From Carposina sasakii (lineage: Eukaryota; Arthropoda; Insecta; Lepidoptera; Carposinidae): DNA of 64,000 bases. The translations under genes and the position numbers were made by a program. The stretch's first letter is position 1; each line of letters starts with the position of its first letter. The notes beneath the pieces were generated by a model. That model was not told the DNA's origin. It worked only from the letters and a program-made list of their open reading frames with translations, and made no database searches. Below are positions 1 through 12,802 of the stretch, one piece after another. The DNA is taken from NCBI GenBank assembly GCA_014607495.2, contig CP053157.1, positions 9,734,001-9,798,000 on the forward strand, written 5' to 3'.

Positions 1-672
1 CAAAACATACTTTAAAATAATTAAAACGCTTGTATACTTTAACCTTGGAAGTTAGTATTGGTGTTATTTCAGTATACACAGATTAAGCAGTAGTTAAAAA
101 AAAACAGAAAATAGTGCCACACTGAAGCGTTAATAACACACTTTCCCTAAGCACAAGCGGTAGTTCGGTATTATATAGGTAAGTATATAAATAAAATATT
201 TAGTTATATTAAACCTAACCTGTCCAGTTCGCTCAAATCTTAATATTAAGTATTAGTAATCCATGCCTAAGTGCTTTGTTAACAAAAAACCAGCAGACTA
301 AACTGTACAAATGTGGTATAAAAATATATGTGGAATATTATACAGACAAACGCGAGCTGAGCGAACATTTTTCTTATGAAACAGAGTAGTTTAACAAAAA
401 TTTCATAATCATTACTTTGTGACTATTCCAAGGCACTAATAAAATCAGCAACGAATTGTAAATTGTTATAATATTGTGTAGCGAAATAGGTGTTAGATAG
501 GATCGTACCAAATATAGATCCTAGATTTAGCCTAACCCTCCGGGTAAAGCATAAAATGAATGTATAAAAATATATAATTCAAAGACGATCAAACACAGGT
601 GGAGTCATAATAAAACGAGGCCCTTAAACAAGCACAGGTGCATAAAAGCGAGCAATCACATAGTAAACTTAC
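1..672. other. IntS13 intron, no gene seen
   Basis: AT-rich stretch between the last visible IntS13 exon and the left edge. No coding exon for the missing IntS13 C-terminus, no RNA gene and no clear repeat structure was recognised. Confidence 0.5.
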
Positions 673-3600
673 CGTCACTGGCATGGTTATGCGCGCGACA
701 TTCGAGCAACGTTCGCAGTAACGCACGATGCGCGGGCGACGCGGAATGGGCTCGAATCAACGCTTCCAGCTCGCTCCAAACCTGACGCCATTGCTCTTCG
801 CGACGACCGCTAGATTTACCCCTGTAATTTTGTAACAGATTTGTACTTTTTACTTTACTTTAGGATTGGACGCCTGGCAATACGCATTCGCCTATTTCCG
901 TCGTCGTAATTTGCTAGAGCGAGAAAGATGATCGCCTGGAGGATCCCGCCGCGGGCGATTGAAGTCCCGCGACGGAAAAGGATAGGGCGACGAAAAGGGC
1001 GAATGTGTATTGACAGGTGTCCAATCGTAAAGTAAAGTAAAAAGTACGAAAAAAAGTACCTTTATATGGATTGGTTCCTGTTTACATAAAGTTCAAAAAT
1101 CTTTGAAAAGCCATGCAATTTTCCCTTCCCACGTCATATTGGAAAGTAAGATAGGGTTCTATAGCGGTGAAATTACCTGACATTATGGGGCAGGTGCGAT
1201 GACGGCATCTCGTGTCGCGACTCCATTGCCAGCAGCGACACGAGCACGCCGCGACACGAGTCCACTTCCGCATCCGTCAACGACTCTTGTACCACCAGGC
1301 GGGTTAGTGGCTCCATTACCTTAGAGTGGAAGACATTGACATTGTTTTAGGCAGATTTCCAGTCACTTCCTATTGTCAGCCTATAAATTTTTATTATTCT
1401 TCATCTTAAATAATTACAATGACACCTAGCCATACAAAATTTCAAATATCCCGGAACCGGGATTGGCCCACCACTCATTCCCGCCTCTGCAACTCCTGTG
1501 AGCCAGGATCAACAGAGGCGACCAGAAAAATGCATAACATAGCATAGAAAATCCCGGGGGGACCTAACTAGCGACTATAAAGCATTAAAGCTAATAGAAA
1601 AACAGAATGTGAAGTATGAAGATAGGTATGCGAAGATAGGTATGCTAAATATCCCGGAACATAAACTAGTAGTAGAATAGTGGGTATGTACCTAAAAAGT
1701 TATGTTCTACAAACTGTAGAGTCTTTCTATGTAATATTTTGTATAACTGAAGTGACTGGTAGTGAAACGCACAGACAAGTATGTACAGGTACTTCCGGTG
1801 TATTGCATGTAAGTATATTCAATTACCTCACTCATCGTCAGCTTAATATAAAAAAAAGAAAATAACATATTTAAATATAGAATCCTCACCGCTCCCAAGT
1901 TGAATATAAGCGTGGAAGAGATAGTAAGCGGCCAGTACGTAGTGTGTCGTTGCAGCTTCGCCCGCGCCCTCTGATTGGCTCCCGCACCGCGCGTCGGATG
2001 CAGTTTGTTCGCTTGCATTAGAGCTCCGAACTCTTTTATTCTGCGACAAATAAATGGAAGAGTTAAGCGCACACTATACCACCTTGCTTGCGAGATACGT
2101 CATTTATTTTACGTTTTCGCGGCGTAGGCGCTGTAAAGTCATTAGCAAAAGCGATGATGCTGTAAAGAACATTACCTATAGTCGGTGACACGGCCGCCCG
2201 CACCCTCGCTCAGGGCGGGCGGGTCGTCGTAGGGCGCGCGCCCCCCGAGCGCCCCGATCCACAGCTCACCGCCCTGCGCTGCTAGCACGTGCGATGCGGA
2301 ACGACCGCCCCCTTTCCTACACACAACATTAAAACGCGTAAAGGTCAGTGACAAATTACTAGCTCATAGATGTGTGCGCGTGCTCACAACAAGTCGCAAA
2401 GCATAGCCCAATACCGTATAGTGCTACTGGTATCCGCTAGTTACCGGCCCACTGATTACGTAAAAGCAATAGCAAAGCCGAAGCCGCGCGTTTGCGATAA
2501 TCTCGAGTGTGTGTGCGTGCGCACAACGAGCGCAAGCACACACACACTCTCAATTATCGCGATCGCGCGGCTTCGGCTTTGCTATTGGTTTTACGTAATC
2601 ACGGGGCCGCATACCTCTGAAACCAGCCTTAACAAGTCGACAATATTATGTATTGGATTGATTAGCACATACATATATATATACATACGGTTGTGGTTAG
2701 AACTGCAGACACGTTTAGCATAGCCGAGGTACATGTAAATGATCAGTGATAAGTTGCTGGCTTATGGCCTTAGCGTAGATATAGATGGATAAAAAGATAT
2801 AGAATGAAAAATAGTAGAACAAACTCACCTAGGCACCTCTAAAGTGACCGACCTCCCGTTCAGCAGGAAGTTGACTAAGCAGGCGGAGGGTCGTGACGCC
2901 ACGTCCGCGGGCGTGACGCGCCACAGCGGTCCGCCGCAGCCACTAGCGCCGCCCTCCGCGCCGCGCGGCGTCCACCAACGGAGGACCACCTAGTCCCAAT
3001 TATCAATCATCATCATCATCAATACATATAATAAAAATGTAACGGATCGCTGTCTGTACATGGAAAATATATGAGAAAAAATATTATAGGACCTTTATCA
3101 ACGCAATAGTACCCAAAAGATGATATTTGGAATTTTTGTTGGTTTGTCTGTGCGTTTGTGCACGCTAATCTCAGAAATGGATGAACCGATTCCGATGTAG
3201 TTTTCAGGAATATATATACAGGTCCCACTTAACATATCATCATCATCATCAGCCTATTGCAGTCCACTGCTGGACGTAGGCCTCCCCCAGAGCACGCCAC
3301 AAGACTGCCGCGAGGGGTATTTGCCCATAGTCACCACGCTGGGCAGGCGGGTTGGTGACCGCAGTTTGTATTTTGGACTATGTTGTCAACACGGGAGGCG
3401 TTGTTGCCCATCTCCCGGAAACCCTTAATAGCCTCGTACGATACCCTTGGGCAGACATGGGGTGGTATGAATTCTACTCTGACGGCACCACGCGGCCACA
3501 TAACATATAGGCTACTTTTTATCCCGGAAAAATGTTTTTATCCTGGATTATTTGACTTCTTGTTTTTTCTGTAGTGCACGCGGAGTCGTGGGCGTCCACT

Positions 3601-6600
3601 AGTAAATAAATGAATATAATAAATGTCCACAACACATTGACCTAGTCCCACAGATCCCTAAATAATTCCTGCCCTTATTCCATTAATGATGGGGTCGGCA
3701 CAATGCCAATGATTTGACATTTACTTTACGGCCGGCTTCCTGCCCTCCTCGAGTAGAGCTAAGTGACAATTTTAGATAATCCATACGTCAAATAAATTCA
3801 GTGGTACAGGCTCGTGACTGGGATCGAACCCACGCCTTTCGACTGAAAGGCGTAGGTCTTAAACATTGGGCTTCACACAATTAGTAACGTAATAAACTTA
3901 CAGATTCCAATGCTTCCGCCGCCGTTTGAATAGCCCTAAGCCCGGAGTGCGCCTCCAATGAGTGTATAATTTCTACATCGTAGTTTGCACTTGAACTCGC
4001 ATTTTGTTCTTCCTGTGAAAGAAAATTAAATATATATCATTCTTGGATACTTTCTAGACCTTGCTCGATGCAAGCCTTTCGATACTCCCTATCACTGGCG
4101 GCTCGACCTAAGGATCGCTGGTGCAGTGCACTCCCACATATGATTACATAGGCAATCTATATTTCTCTATATTTATAATTATCTTTCAATTCTATTATGT
4201 TTATACAATAGTGTATATGCGTTCGTCTCAAGTAAGTTGTAATCTTATGTATCAAGTGGAGCGCTAGCGATCGCGCTCCAATGAAACGAAATTTGGTACG
4301 ATTCCTAGTACTGTATTCAATGAGTGCGAAAGAGACATACCGACATAGGCCGGCGCGTGAAACAGAAGTTTTCGTATGAAAAATTAGCTTAATCTGGAGC
4401 GCAGCTCACATTAATTCGTAGTGTGCGTATGTTACCATGTAGATGTCGCTTAGTCCAAGTTAGAACGCGATATGGTTGTCTTTAATGTGTTTCATTAGAT
4501 CATCTGAATTTTAATAAAAGTGAGGATCATTTAATTCAAGTTAGTGAACGCGTGCAGCGTTTCCAAACTGTTCATGCGCTCATATTTAAAAAAATGTGAA
4601 GTGAACCCCCATCTAAAAATATCAGGAGCCGCCCCTGCTCCCTATGCCTAGCTCCATACGAAAATAGTATCCAAATCATACCTTCATAGGAATTCCAGTA
4701 ACAGTAGTAACAGCAAGCTTGTAATGAGGCAGCACAAGTCTTCCCAGCCACGCGGCAAGCGCACTGGCACGAGAAACTATCACTTCTACTCCCATTAAAC
4801 CATTGCCCATCTGTAAAACTTGTCTAGTCAGCCCACATAGTATGAAGGAAATTATACATGGTATAAGAAAAAGGATACATTACAAGACTCTACATTAGGC
4901 TTTCAAATAGCCTAACATAGGGACCCTGTACACAAACTTTGTGATAAAAAATTAAATGTAATTTTTTCTTGTAGACATATTTTCTACAATACAATACATA
5001 CTAAGGAATGTTCACACCCATATAATGTTAAAAAATAAACAAGTCTCAAATTTTATAGACAGGTACTTCCACTGGCTGTTTTCACCCATGTCACTAAACA
5101 TACCCCTTGTGTTACATTTTGAAATAACACATATTGCGGGTAGATTTGTTATATACATATTTTTCATTCTGACTTTTTTTTACTGAATTAATTTTATGCT
5201 TTTTCAATGAGAAATTTAATAATAACATCTCTTTTTCTTACCTCAGTAAGTGGTTGATTGCTGACTCTTGTCTCTGCCTTTTCAGGTGTAACATTTATGA
5301 TCACTAAATGACAATATGTGACTACTAATGGCCTGAAATTAAAAAGAATAATGAAAAGTGATTATACAAATGTGGTTGATTCCGTCATTCCTATTCCTTT
5401 AAAAAAAAATTAAATAGGCTTACACTTGACCACAACGTGCCTGATGGTAAGCACCGTTGCAGTCTAAGATGGAGCGCGCTTGCCTAAAATAAAACCGGTT
5501 TACTCTCGCCTTGAAGACCGCAAGATTATAGTTCATGGGGAACAGGGATTCAGGCAGGGAGTTCCACAGCTTGGCCGTTCGCACTATGAATGTAGAAGCA
5601 AAACGCTTAGTACGAGTTTTCGGCACTTCAACTGTGAACTGGTGTCGCCTTGACGTTTCCCTGGTTGTCCGGTGGTAGAAGGTGGAATTAATTAGGTCAT
5701 GAAGTCCCAACGCACAGTCCCCGAAATGTAACCTGTAGAATACAGAGAGACTTGCAACTTTACGCCGATGCTCAAGGCTTTGCAATCTAGGTTTGCACAG
5801 TGATTGCCGATCAGCCTTTTGGCTCGGTCCTCGATAGCTTCCAACGCCTCAAGCTGGTATTTGGCCGATTCATCCCAAAGGTGCGAACAGTACTCCATAC
5901 AAGACCGAACTTGCGCTTTATACAAGGCTAGTAGCTGTTCTGGTGTGTAGTACCTTCATACCTTCGAGAGAATACCCAGCTTTTTGGCAGCTAGTTGGGC
6001 CTTCGACTCAATGTAGGAGCCAAAGTTGAGTGTTGGAGACAAGCTCACGCCAAGTAAGTCCAGGTGATCGGAGATTTCTATGGTTACATCTAATATGAGC
6101 CAATTGAAATGGCCTCTTTTTTGCAGAGAATAGTAGTAGTAGTAGAGAAAACATTAAAAAAACACTAAAAATCAACATAAAAAAAATTAACATTAAAAAG
6201 TTATGTCTGTCCCTCTCTATTATATTAATGTAAATGGCCGAGACAGAAAGGGACATGTATACTTAATATTTTTTTAGTCTATGATTAAGTGTGGTGGTGT
6301 ACACCACACAACACTATGGTGTACTTTAGGGGAGGCCTTTGCCAAGGGCAAGCTGGCAAAGATTAGTTAAGCGAAACACTATTGATACTTTTTTTCTATG
6401 ATTGTATTTGTTAGTCAGTAATAAAGGCATATTTTATTTTATTATTTATTTAAGTGTGGTGGTCACAATCGACCATAATACATATTAAGTTAATCCAATT
6501 CTAAAAGTTCTACATAACATTTCAGTACATTGTTGGACCAAAAAATAACCCAATGGACACTTATTGTTAGGAGTCATTAGTATGTACTTAAATAAAATGT

Positions 6601-8501
6601 TTAATCTTGTCTCTAGCGATGGAAGGAATAGCCAATCACAGCCACAGGAAATTACTTGTATTGGTAAGCCAATCAAATCAGCCTTGCACCTACCCAATAT
6701 TAAATCTTTTTCCTCAGAATAAACAATGCATGGAGCCACAGAGGAGCATACTTACTGTGGAGTACTAGTAGCTCCATCTGTTGTTGTTGGTAGTACGGTT
6801 TGTGAAATTTTCTTGTTTTGCTGCAGCAAAGTATTCAAAGCAATTTCTGCTAGACTCCTTATTGAATCATCATCTCTTGCACTAGTTATACATATTATTC
6901 TCCCACTGCAATTAATAAATGAAACCTTGTACATAACAATATTGTACATAATAATGGTTCTTGATTATCTTTCTCTGCCTGCCCTTATGCTAGTATTCAT
7001 GGGAATCTTTTCTCTTTAAAAAATTATATTTCTAAGGATTTAGCAAGTGTTTTCTAGATAGCAGCCCTCCTGACACAAACATATACATACATAATAGATT
7101 ACATATCAGAATAGAATGGGCACATATAACATGTTGAGCTATGACCGCAGGAATAAGTAGGTACTACTCTTACTTGCATTAAATTTGCAATTAAATTTAC
7201 ATTAAAATTATATTATCACAAATTTGTAATTTATGATATTGGTAACTTGGTAAGTCAGTAGAGGGACAAGAGGGTCACTACTAACCGAACCTGTACATCT
7301 CAACTATACCCTCAAAATTGGTCCAAAGTGGCACCATGTGGTTCTATTGGTCCTTGGTGCTCTGCCTATCCCATAAGTAATAAAGGTGTGATTATATGTA
7401 TGTATGGTAAGCCTGAAGAAATCTCTTTAAGAGATAAGCTCTCCATTCTGCATTCTCTGTGTAACTGTTTTAACTTACTTTATTGTTCAATATGTGTTTG
7501 TACAATAAAAATATCAACACAACATGCATGACCTTAACACATTAACATACCAATTTTGAACTACCCTCTCTGTAGGAGGCTTAGCTGATTGTGCGGGAGA
7601 AGGTTCAGTTAGGGCTTCAATGGCAGCACAGAGACCTACAACATCGCCACCAGCACCCTGTCTCACTGGACCAACAAGGCACAGCCCATTTAGTATCTGC
7701 AGAATTACATTAAATTGTTTATTAAAAGATCTAATTGTTTATTGGTAGTAAAGTAAATTTATGTATAAGTATTTACTTTAAACTTACAAATAAATAAATG
7801 TCTTCACAAAAGAGGCCTATGTTCATACATTAAAAACAGGGTTGCCATTGCACCAGTATCAAGTGACCAAGTATATTAGGAGGGAAACTAATATCTGCAG
7901 CTGATTGGTCCATACAGTACTGTGGTTATCTACTTTGATAATGGCAGTGCAAAATTGAGCATAATCTTCATATTTAATTTCCTATACAATCAGCTTAAAT
8001 TTATATCTTCAAAAGCCATACAAATAGGTAGGTATCTTTTAGATAAGCATGCTCAACTGCCCTATTCTACCCAAGGGTATACTTAACAACCTACTACTAT
8101 TTCGTTAATACTCACATGAGTCAAGTTTTGCTGAGTTGCCACCCAAGTGTTGAGAATATGGGCTGATGAATCACTCACAACGAAACGGATCTAAAATGAT
8201 AAAAAGTACCTTACTTAGCAAGGCATACTGCCACCCACATTTGAGAATATTCGTGACTCCTTGTGATACAAACCAATTTTCCATCTGGAAACAAGTCCCA
8301 AACAATCCTGCAGTATTCAACCGCTGCTTCTACACTACATGTCCATAATGACTTACAAACCGGTGGAAGTGGAACGTAACCAGGTCCACGGTTTTTAGAC
8401 ACATCAAAGTCTATAGGATTATCAGACGAGATCCCAAAATATGGTGTATGATCAAGAACAAATATAGTTTTGTGGTTAGTAGAATACATATTATTGTCCA
8501 T
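673..8501 (-). CDS. IntS13: Integrator complex subunit 13 (asunder), C-terminus off the left edge
   Basis: Subunit of the nuclear Integrator complex, which cleaves snRNA and other Pol II transcripts; the Drosophila orthologue asunder also affects dynein at the nuclear envelope. Coding exons in order: 8274-8501, 8116-8190, 7551-7696, 6756-6905, 5242-5332, 4682-4810, 3902-4012, 2829-2989, 2176-2316, 1890-2040, 1177-1319, 673-821. All junctions are GT-AG and all phases agree, giving 558 residues. Diagnostic pieces are HKTIFVLDH near the start, [31 protein letters not shown], the IPMK/EEQNA junction, [40 protein letters not shown] and the [11 protein letters not shown] segment. The first ATG is at 8501; an ATG at 8488 matches the Drosophila start better. 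The last visible exon ends in phase 1 at a GTAAGT donor, so the gene continues off the window. Animal family members are about 690-710 residues, so roughly a fifth is missing. Introns carry MITEs and LINE pieces. Confidence 0.95.
843..1047. mobile_element. Foldback MITE in an IntS13 intron
   Basis: About 205 bp with long terminal inverted repeats of roughly 45-48 bp. The left end starts GTACTTTTTACTTTACTTTA and the right end is its near-exact reverse complement. The centre is GC-rich and has no ORF. It is probably a non-autonomous DNA transposon of unknown superfamily. Confidence 0.8.
2445..2609. mobile_element. Foldback MITE, family with TTACGTAA near the ends
   Basis: Inverted repeats of about 45 bp run from a TGATTACGTAAAAGCAATAG start through a GC-rich segment around a CA/TG-rich loop. 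A related copy is at 33991-34169, and a more distant relative at 34173-34306, both in a Usp7 intron. Confidence 0.8.
3021..3605 (+). repeat. Dispersed repeat family A, interrupted copy
   Basis: Begins ACATATAATAAAAATG, contains GTGCACGCTAATCTCAGAAA and a TTTTTATCCCGG block, and ends near a CGCGGAGTCGTGGGCG motif. Other copies are at 16945-17252, 22595-22765 and, reversed, 56973-57080. Here it is split by a LINE fragment (3238-3500). The type is uncertain: non-autonomous Helitron-like or SINE-like. Confidence 0.7.
3238..3500 (-). mobile_element. 5'-truncated LINE 3' end
   Basis: On the minus strand the piece ends in an ATG-repeat tail after the GGGGGAGGCCTACGTCCAGC block also seen at the RT 3' ends at 20.7 kb and 32.4 kb. 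It is flanked by an 8-bp direct repeat, TAACATAT (3230-3237 and 3501-3508), which marks a target-primed insertion into repeat family A. Confidence 0.75.
3750..3877 (-). mobile_element. tRNA-headed SINE fragment
   Basis: The minus strand shows a tRNA-like B box (GGTTCGATCCCAGTC type) followed by the ACTGAATTTATTTGA and AATTGTCACTTAGCTC body. A fuller copy is at 15497-15838 and a headless copy at 46670-46925. Confidence 0.65.
5413..6106 (-). pseudogene. LINE reverse transcriptase C-terminal fragment, frameshifted
   Basis: Two overlapping minus-strand frames (to 5925 and from 5785) plus a third upstream together read as the C-terminal part of a non-LTR retrotransposon polyprotein. Short motifs are [49 protein letters not shown] and [13 protein letters not shown]. 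At least two frameshifts break it, so it is dead. It lies between IntS13 exons 4 and 5. It resembles jockey/CR1-like C-termini; the clade is not certain. Confidence 0.8.
7247..7401 (-). repeat. Dispersed repeat family F
   Basis: Contains the reverse complement of ATGGTGCCACTT, AATTTTGAGGGTATAGTTGA and GAGGGACAAGAGGGTC-type blocks also found at 59366-59835. Short related pieces appear near 12570 and 17915. Confidence 0.65.
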
Positions 8502-9207
8502 TATCAATACGTAGTGTTTGTAATATTGTTTTATGAAACTCGAGATGCTAGGAATGGCCAGATAGCCCAGAATATAAACTCAAATATACTGGAACTTCTG
8601 GATAATATCAATTTATGAATATGTGAAGCGCATTATTTGTTTACAAAAGAAAAACATTTTTCAGGTGATGCATTCATGGAGGTAATAAAAATGATTTTAT
8701 TGATAAAGTATGTATGTACATATTTGAATTATTTTGGATATATGTACTAGACATGGGTAACTCCGGACACAACTATATCCTCGGATATATATCCAGAGGA
8801 GGATATGAATCAACTCCTTCACTTTAAAAAAAGTTACCATATCCTATATCCGACCCACTCCGAACTACCGAATAATGCCGAAGATAAGAATAAGTGAGCG
8901 AGACGGAATGCGAACGCGCCGGAACGCGCGGTACTATCGCAGTAGACGCATGAGCGCGAATGTAACGACATTACACGAGTATATACGAATACTCACGAGC
9001 GACAGGCATGCCGTTTAGTATAAATATTTGTTTTCGTAATTATAATTTTCAAAATTTCTATTTATTCCGTTTTATATTTGATCTTAAGTATTTTGTTTTT
9101 AATGTAAATAAAAGCTGTTTGGATTTGGAATTATTTTTAGGACAACAGTTTTAGTGTACCTATTTAGTGATTTTTAAATACGCCTCAAATATTCTAATTA
9201 TTATTTG
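8502..9207. other. IntS13 upstream region
   Basis: 5' flank of IntS13. No convincing exon or core promoter was recognised. Around 8755-8860 a low-complexity stretch repeats GGATAT words. Confidence 0.4.
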
Positions 9208-9510
9208 CCCAGGTAGCACTAATGTCCAATCGGCATCTTTAAGTTGCCATGATCAGGTTGTCTTTCGGACATATCTTAAAGATGACTATATGACAGCTTT
9301 GAAATTTCAACAATTGTACGGTTATCTGAAAGGTGGGTTTTTAATGTTCCCAAAACGATAAGTCTAGTAGTTGTCTTTATGATGACATTTCTACATGGCA
9401 TATAGATGACGTTATAAAGACATCTAAAAGTCAACAGATAATGGTTAACCAAAATTATCGGTAAAACAGTTATCCAATAGATATCTTTAAATCAAATACT
9501 GTATGGACAG

Positions 9511-9809
9511 TAATGACGGACGAATTGACGAAGAACGTTGTTTGGATTCTCGGAGGAGAAAACATTCCGAAACTATCCAAATTCAAATTTCCTTACTTGA
9601 TAATTGGTAGGTATATCCATCATGCATGCGTGAATATTTTTGCATATATTTTGTATTGAAATATCTTTGTTTAATATTTTACAGAGATTATTCGTGATCG
9701 CTTCGAAGGCTGCACGATTAAAGAGGTGGAGCATAAAATAGCGGACTGGCTTCGTCGAGGAGGCGATCGAATCAAATGCGCCACAGCAATAGCCAACAGA
9801 CGGCTGTAA
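9511..9809 (+). pseudogene. Two-exon DUF4806-like C-terminal fragment inside a TIR element
   Basis: An acceptor-like CAG at 9510 leads into ATG ACG GAC; exon 9511-9606 ends at a GTAGGT donor and exon 9685-9809 follows a TTTTACAG acceptor and ends in TAA. Joined in phase it reads about 72 residues from MTDELTKNVVW through KEVEHKIADWLRRGGDR. The pattern (MTxEL at the start, a variable W/G segment, then a helix with xxDWLRxxxDR) resembles the C-terminal part of DUF4806 proteins, which are common in insects and of unknown function. No upstream coding exons were found, so it looks like the captured 3' end of a gene with its last intron retained, or the last exons of a transposon gene. Family call from memory. 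Confidence 0.5.
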
Positions 9810-9931
9810 AACGATGTTCCAAGGAATTTGCCGTGCTCTCTTTAAATTTTTTCATAATTTTTTCTATTTATTTGTTGATTAAAGAAAAAGTATTCCTCGA
9901 TATATATTCTACGAAAAGAAAACATTATTTT

Positions 9932-10050
9932 TGAAGTATGCTAGCTGAAATATAGATGATAGATGAAATAATTTGATTGTTAACATATAATTTATATATT
10001 AACAATCAAATTATTTCATCTAACATCTATATTTCAGTTAGCACGCTTCA
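9932..10050. repeat. Near-perfect hairpin, arms about 51 bp
   Basis: The left arm 9932-9982 and right arm 10000-10050 are reverse complements with only a few mismatches, around a 17-bp AT-only loop. It starts about 120 bp after the DUF4806-like stop codon, inside the TIR element. It could be a nested MITE or a transcript-end hairpin. Confidence 0.85.
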
Positions 10051-10433
10051 TTGTCGCACGCCTGTCCCATATCTATAAATGAGATATCTTAAGGATGCCA
10101 TTCGTTGTTGCCTTTAAGTTGCCGGCTTGTTAACATGGATATCAGTAAATTGTATGCCCTTACAACGTCATCTTCTGGCTATGGACAATTGGATAACTTC
10201 ACGTTATCATATTGGCAGCTGATATAGGTTAACTTTATGCTGGCATATTGGTATTCATTATAAGATAGTTTATAGCCAACATTTAGACACGCATAGGTTA
10301 ACAAAAAAGCGGACATTTGTCGCCTATTTGCTGTTCATGAGATAACTTCTTGGACGATTAAAAAGTTATCCTAAACTTTTTTTGGTCGTCTTTTTGATGT
10401 CTAGTTGGTAACATATTGCTACCTGGGTGGATA

Positions 10434-10615
10434 GATCATCCCAATCATATCTCGGTTCGCTTAATCTCTTCATTCCCGGATATGTACGCGGAGTTGGATC
10501 TGTTAAAAGGACACCTACAACAACCTAACCAAACCAATCCCAGTCATATCTCGCTCCACTTAATCTCTTCGTTCCCGGACATGCACGCGGAGTTGGATAT
10601 GTTAAAAGGATATAT
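10434..10615 (+). repeat. Two tandem copies of an approximately 83-bp unit
   Basis: Units at about 10434-10517 and 10533-10615 share CATATCTCG, TTAATCTCTTC and GCGGAGTTGGAT blocks. A diverged part recurs to about 10680. The reading frame through it is not protein-like. Confidence 0.65.
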
Positions 10616-10619
10616 ATCC

Positions 10620-12802
10620 ATAGTCGGAGTGATTTGCTACATGTTCAATCCTTTCCCGGATATGATTAGCCCATGCCTACTCCTAAAGGACTTGACCAAC
10701 ATAGCAAACACAAAATACTGTTTTTTTTTTAGTTTATCCCGAAGGGAAGGCAAGGGGATTGACAGCGGAAATGTAATTGGGAACTGCCAGGAATCCCAGA
10801 TGTCGAAATTGAAGGCAATCCGACCCTCAACTAAAAAATTGACTTATACAATTTTTTATCCCGGAAATATGTTTGGTAACTGCCAGGAGACTCAGATATC
10901 GTAATTGAAAGGAATCCGGCTCTTACGTGTAATTATAAGTTGTTGATGTAAGTTTGGCAACGTCGCGCGTGCAGTAGTTTAAATTGTGTAAATAACTTTT
11001 TACTTAATAAATCACGGGATTTTTTCTGCTCTTTAAAATTAATACCGGAATTTGAGGCATATCCACTTTATTCTTTCGCTGTATGAAATCAGTGCAAGTA
11101 CATAAATGACTACCTAATTCCGACCTCTGATTATAACGCTACGCACGCATCAGCGTCTAAAATTTAGACTACTAGTTCATTTCGACTCTAAATAGACTGT
11201 TAGTCCCGTAATGAACTAGTCGACGAATTCGACTGGTTGATCGACGATGAACGGTCTCGTTTCGTTTACGAAAAAATAGTCGTCGACCCATCTCTATTTG
11301 AATTTTAAACAAATCGACTTGACATGATTTGACAAAATTGTCATGTGCTACCCAGGGATACCATTACATAGCAACAGAACATACCTTAAAATACGGAATT
11401 TTTAGCTACCGCGAAGGTTTGTTTTACTATATTCTATGCACTTTATATTACAAATTACATCAAATACATTTCATTACTCTATTCAATATGTTAAACATTT
11501 TCAAAACGAATCCAAGTTTTTCATGATAATATTATATTTATGCCTTTTTCATCGTCTTTACTTACATTATAGGGTATTTTTTTGCTGTAATTTTTTCATG
11601 TTTCAATTTATTGTTCAGAGCTTTGAATCCATCATAAGAGGAGATACCTACCAAATCCCTGGTTCGCCCTCTTCATCTCCCCGTTGCCCAGTGATTATTG
11701 AATAGTTCCGTGAACTAAACTGTGTACGGTGCTTCACAGGATGCAATTTTGTACCCAATCTATCGATTAATTGAAGTCGAGATCAACGAGATTACTACTC
11801 TACTCACAAATCGGTCCTGGGGCGATTGCGTTCCGATTCTATTTATTTATTTATAAACACACCGACAGTATAAAGATACAGTAAACATTTGGGAACATAT
11901 AAGCAGATAAATGTTTTCATCTGTACACTAATTATGGGTGTGCATCAACATTCATACCTATAGTAAATATTCATAAATAAATACCAATAATAAAAAGCGG
12001 GTGGGGCTGTGTCGGGGCACACGGCCGTTGGTTTTAACGTGAAACGTCTATGTTAGCGAATCGCTTTTAAAGTAAAAGATTGAAATGAAAACAAGATGGA
12101 TGCTGTTTTAAGTATTTTAATAAAAAAACTTGACAAACACACGAAAGAATCACCACGCTATAAAGTCGGAGTCACGAGTTACACTGAATAGAAACAAGCG
12201 TGAGCGCCGGTTTCGCACAGTTATCGCAGTATCCCTCCCCCGCCGCCCCGCTTGACCCCGACACGAACTCAATGTCATAACAGCGAGCTGACTATATAAG
12301 TGAAATATTTACACCACATTTTTGTTTCTAAGACTAATAGTTTTTTAATTATTAAGGTACGATGATATAGACCTTTTCGTTACGGTCCAGTTTTTAAACC
12401 TGGTACCCGTATGTTTCGGCGCGATTTTAAAGACGTTTCACGTCAATAATAAATTGGTGAAATTCTAAACAAAGGTCAGGTCAAAAGTACCCTAAACCGA
12501 CGAGCGTGCATGAAGAATATCATGAAAGTAGATGAAGCGAAAGAGATGTATCAGGATCGTAGCAAATGGAGATTCGCGATCTCTGCCTACCCCTCCGGGA
12601 GAGGCGTGATTTTTATGTATTATGTATGTTATAATAATACATTTAAATTTTATTACAATTAAAATTTTTAAATTAATTAAACTTATTTTGTTTAGGTAAG
12701 TATACAGAATCGGTAAATTGTACTGCACTGACAATTTTCACCGTCGCATTGCCATTATTTGCCATTGCTCTGCTGCTGCAAATTATTTATTAGCCCTTCT
12801 TA
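10620..12802. other. Intergenic region, no gene recognised
   Basis: AT-rich sequence between the repeat cluster and the Usp7 promoter side. Two diverged repeat blocks near 10740-10920 share AACTGCCAGGA. No exon set, RNA gene or complete mobile element could be supported. Confidence 0.4.

Larger units (their letters stand above)
9208..10427. mobile_element. TIR element carrying DUF4806-like exons
   Basis: About 1.2 kb bounded by an 11-bp terminal inverted repeat, CCCAGGTAGCA at the left and TGCTACCTGGG at the right. Subterminal sequence has repeated ATATCTTTAAG/AAGTTATC-like words. No clear target-site duplication is visible. The 40688-42016 insertion has similar ends (CCCAACTAGCA / TGTTACTTGGG), so they may be one superfamily. 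It lies between IntS13 and Usp7. Confidence 0.6.

Noticed and set aside
10416..10904. 162-codon open frame as a gene
   Set aside because: It spans the right end of a TIR element and a tandem repeat; the internal peptide repeats only reflect the DNA repeat.
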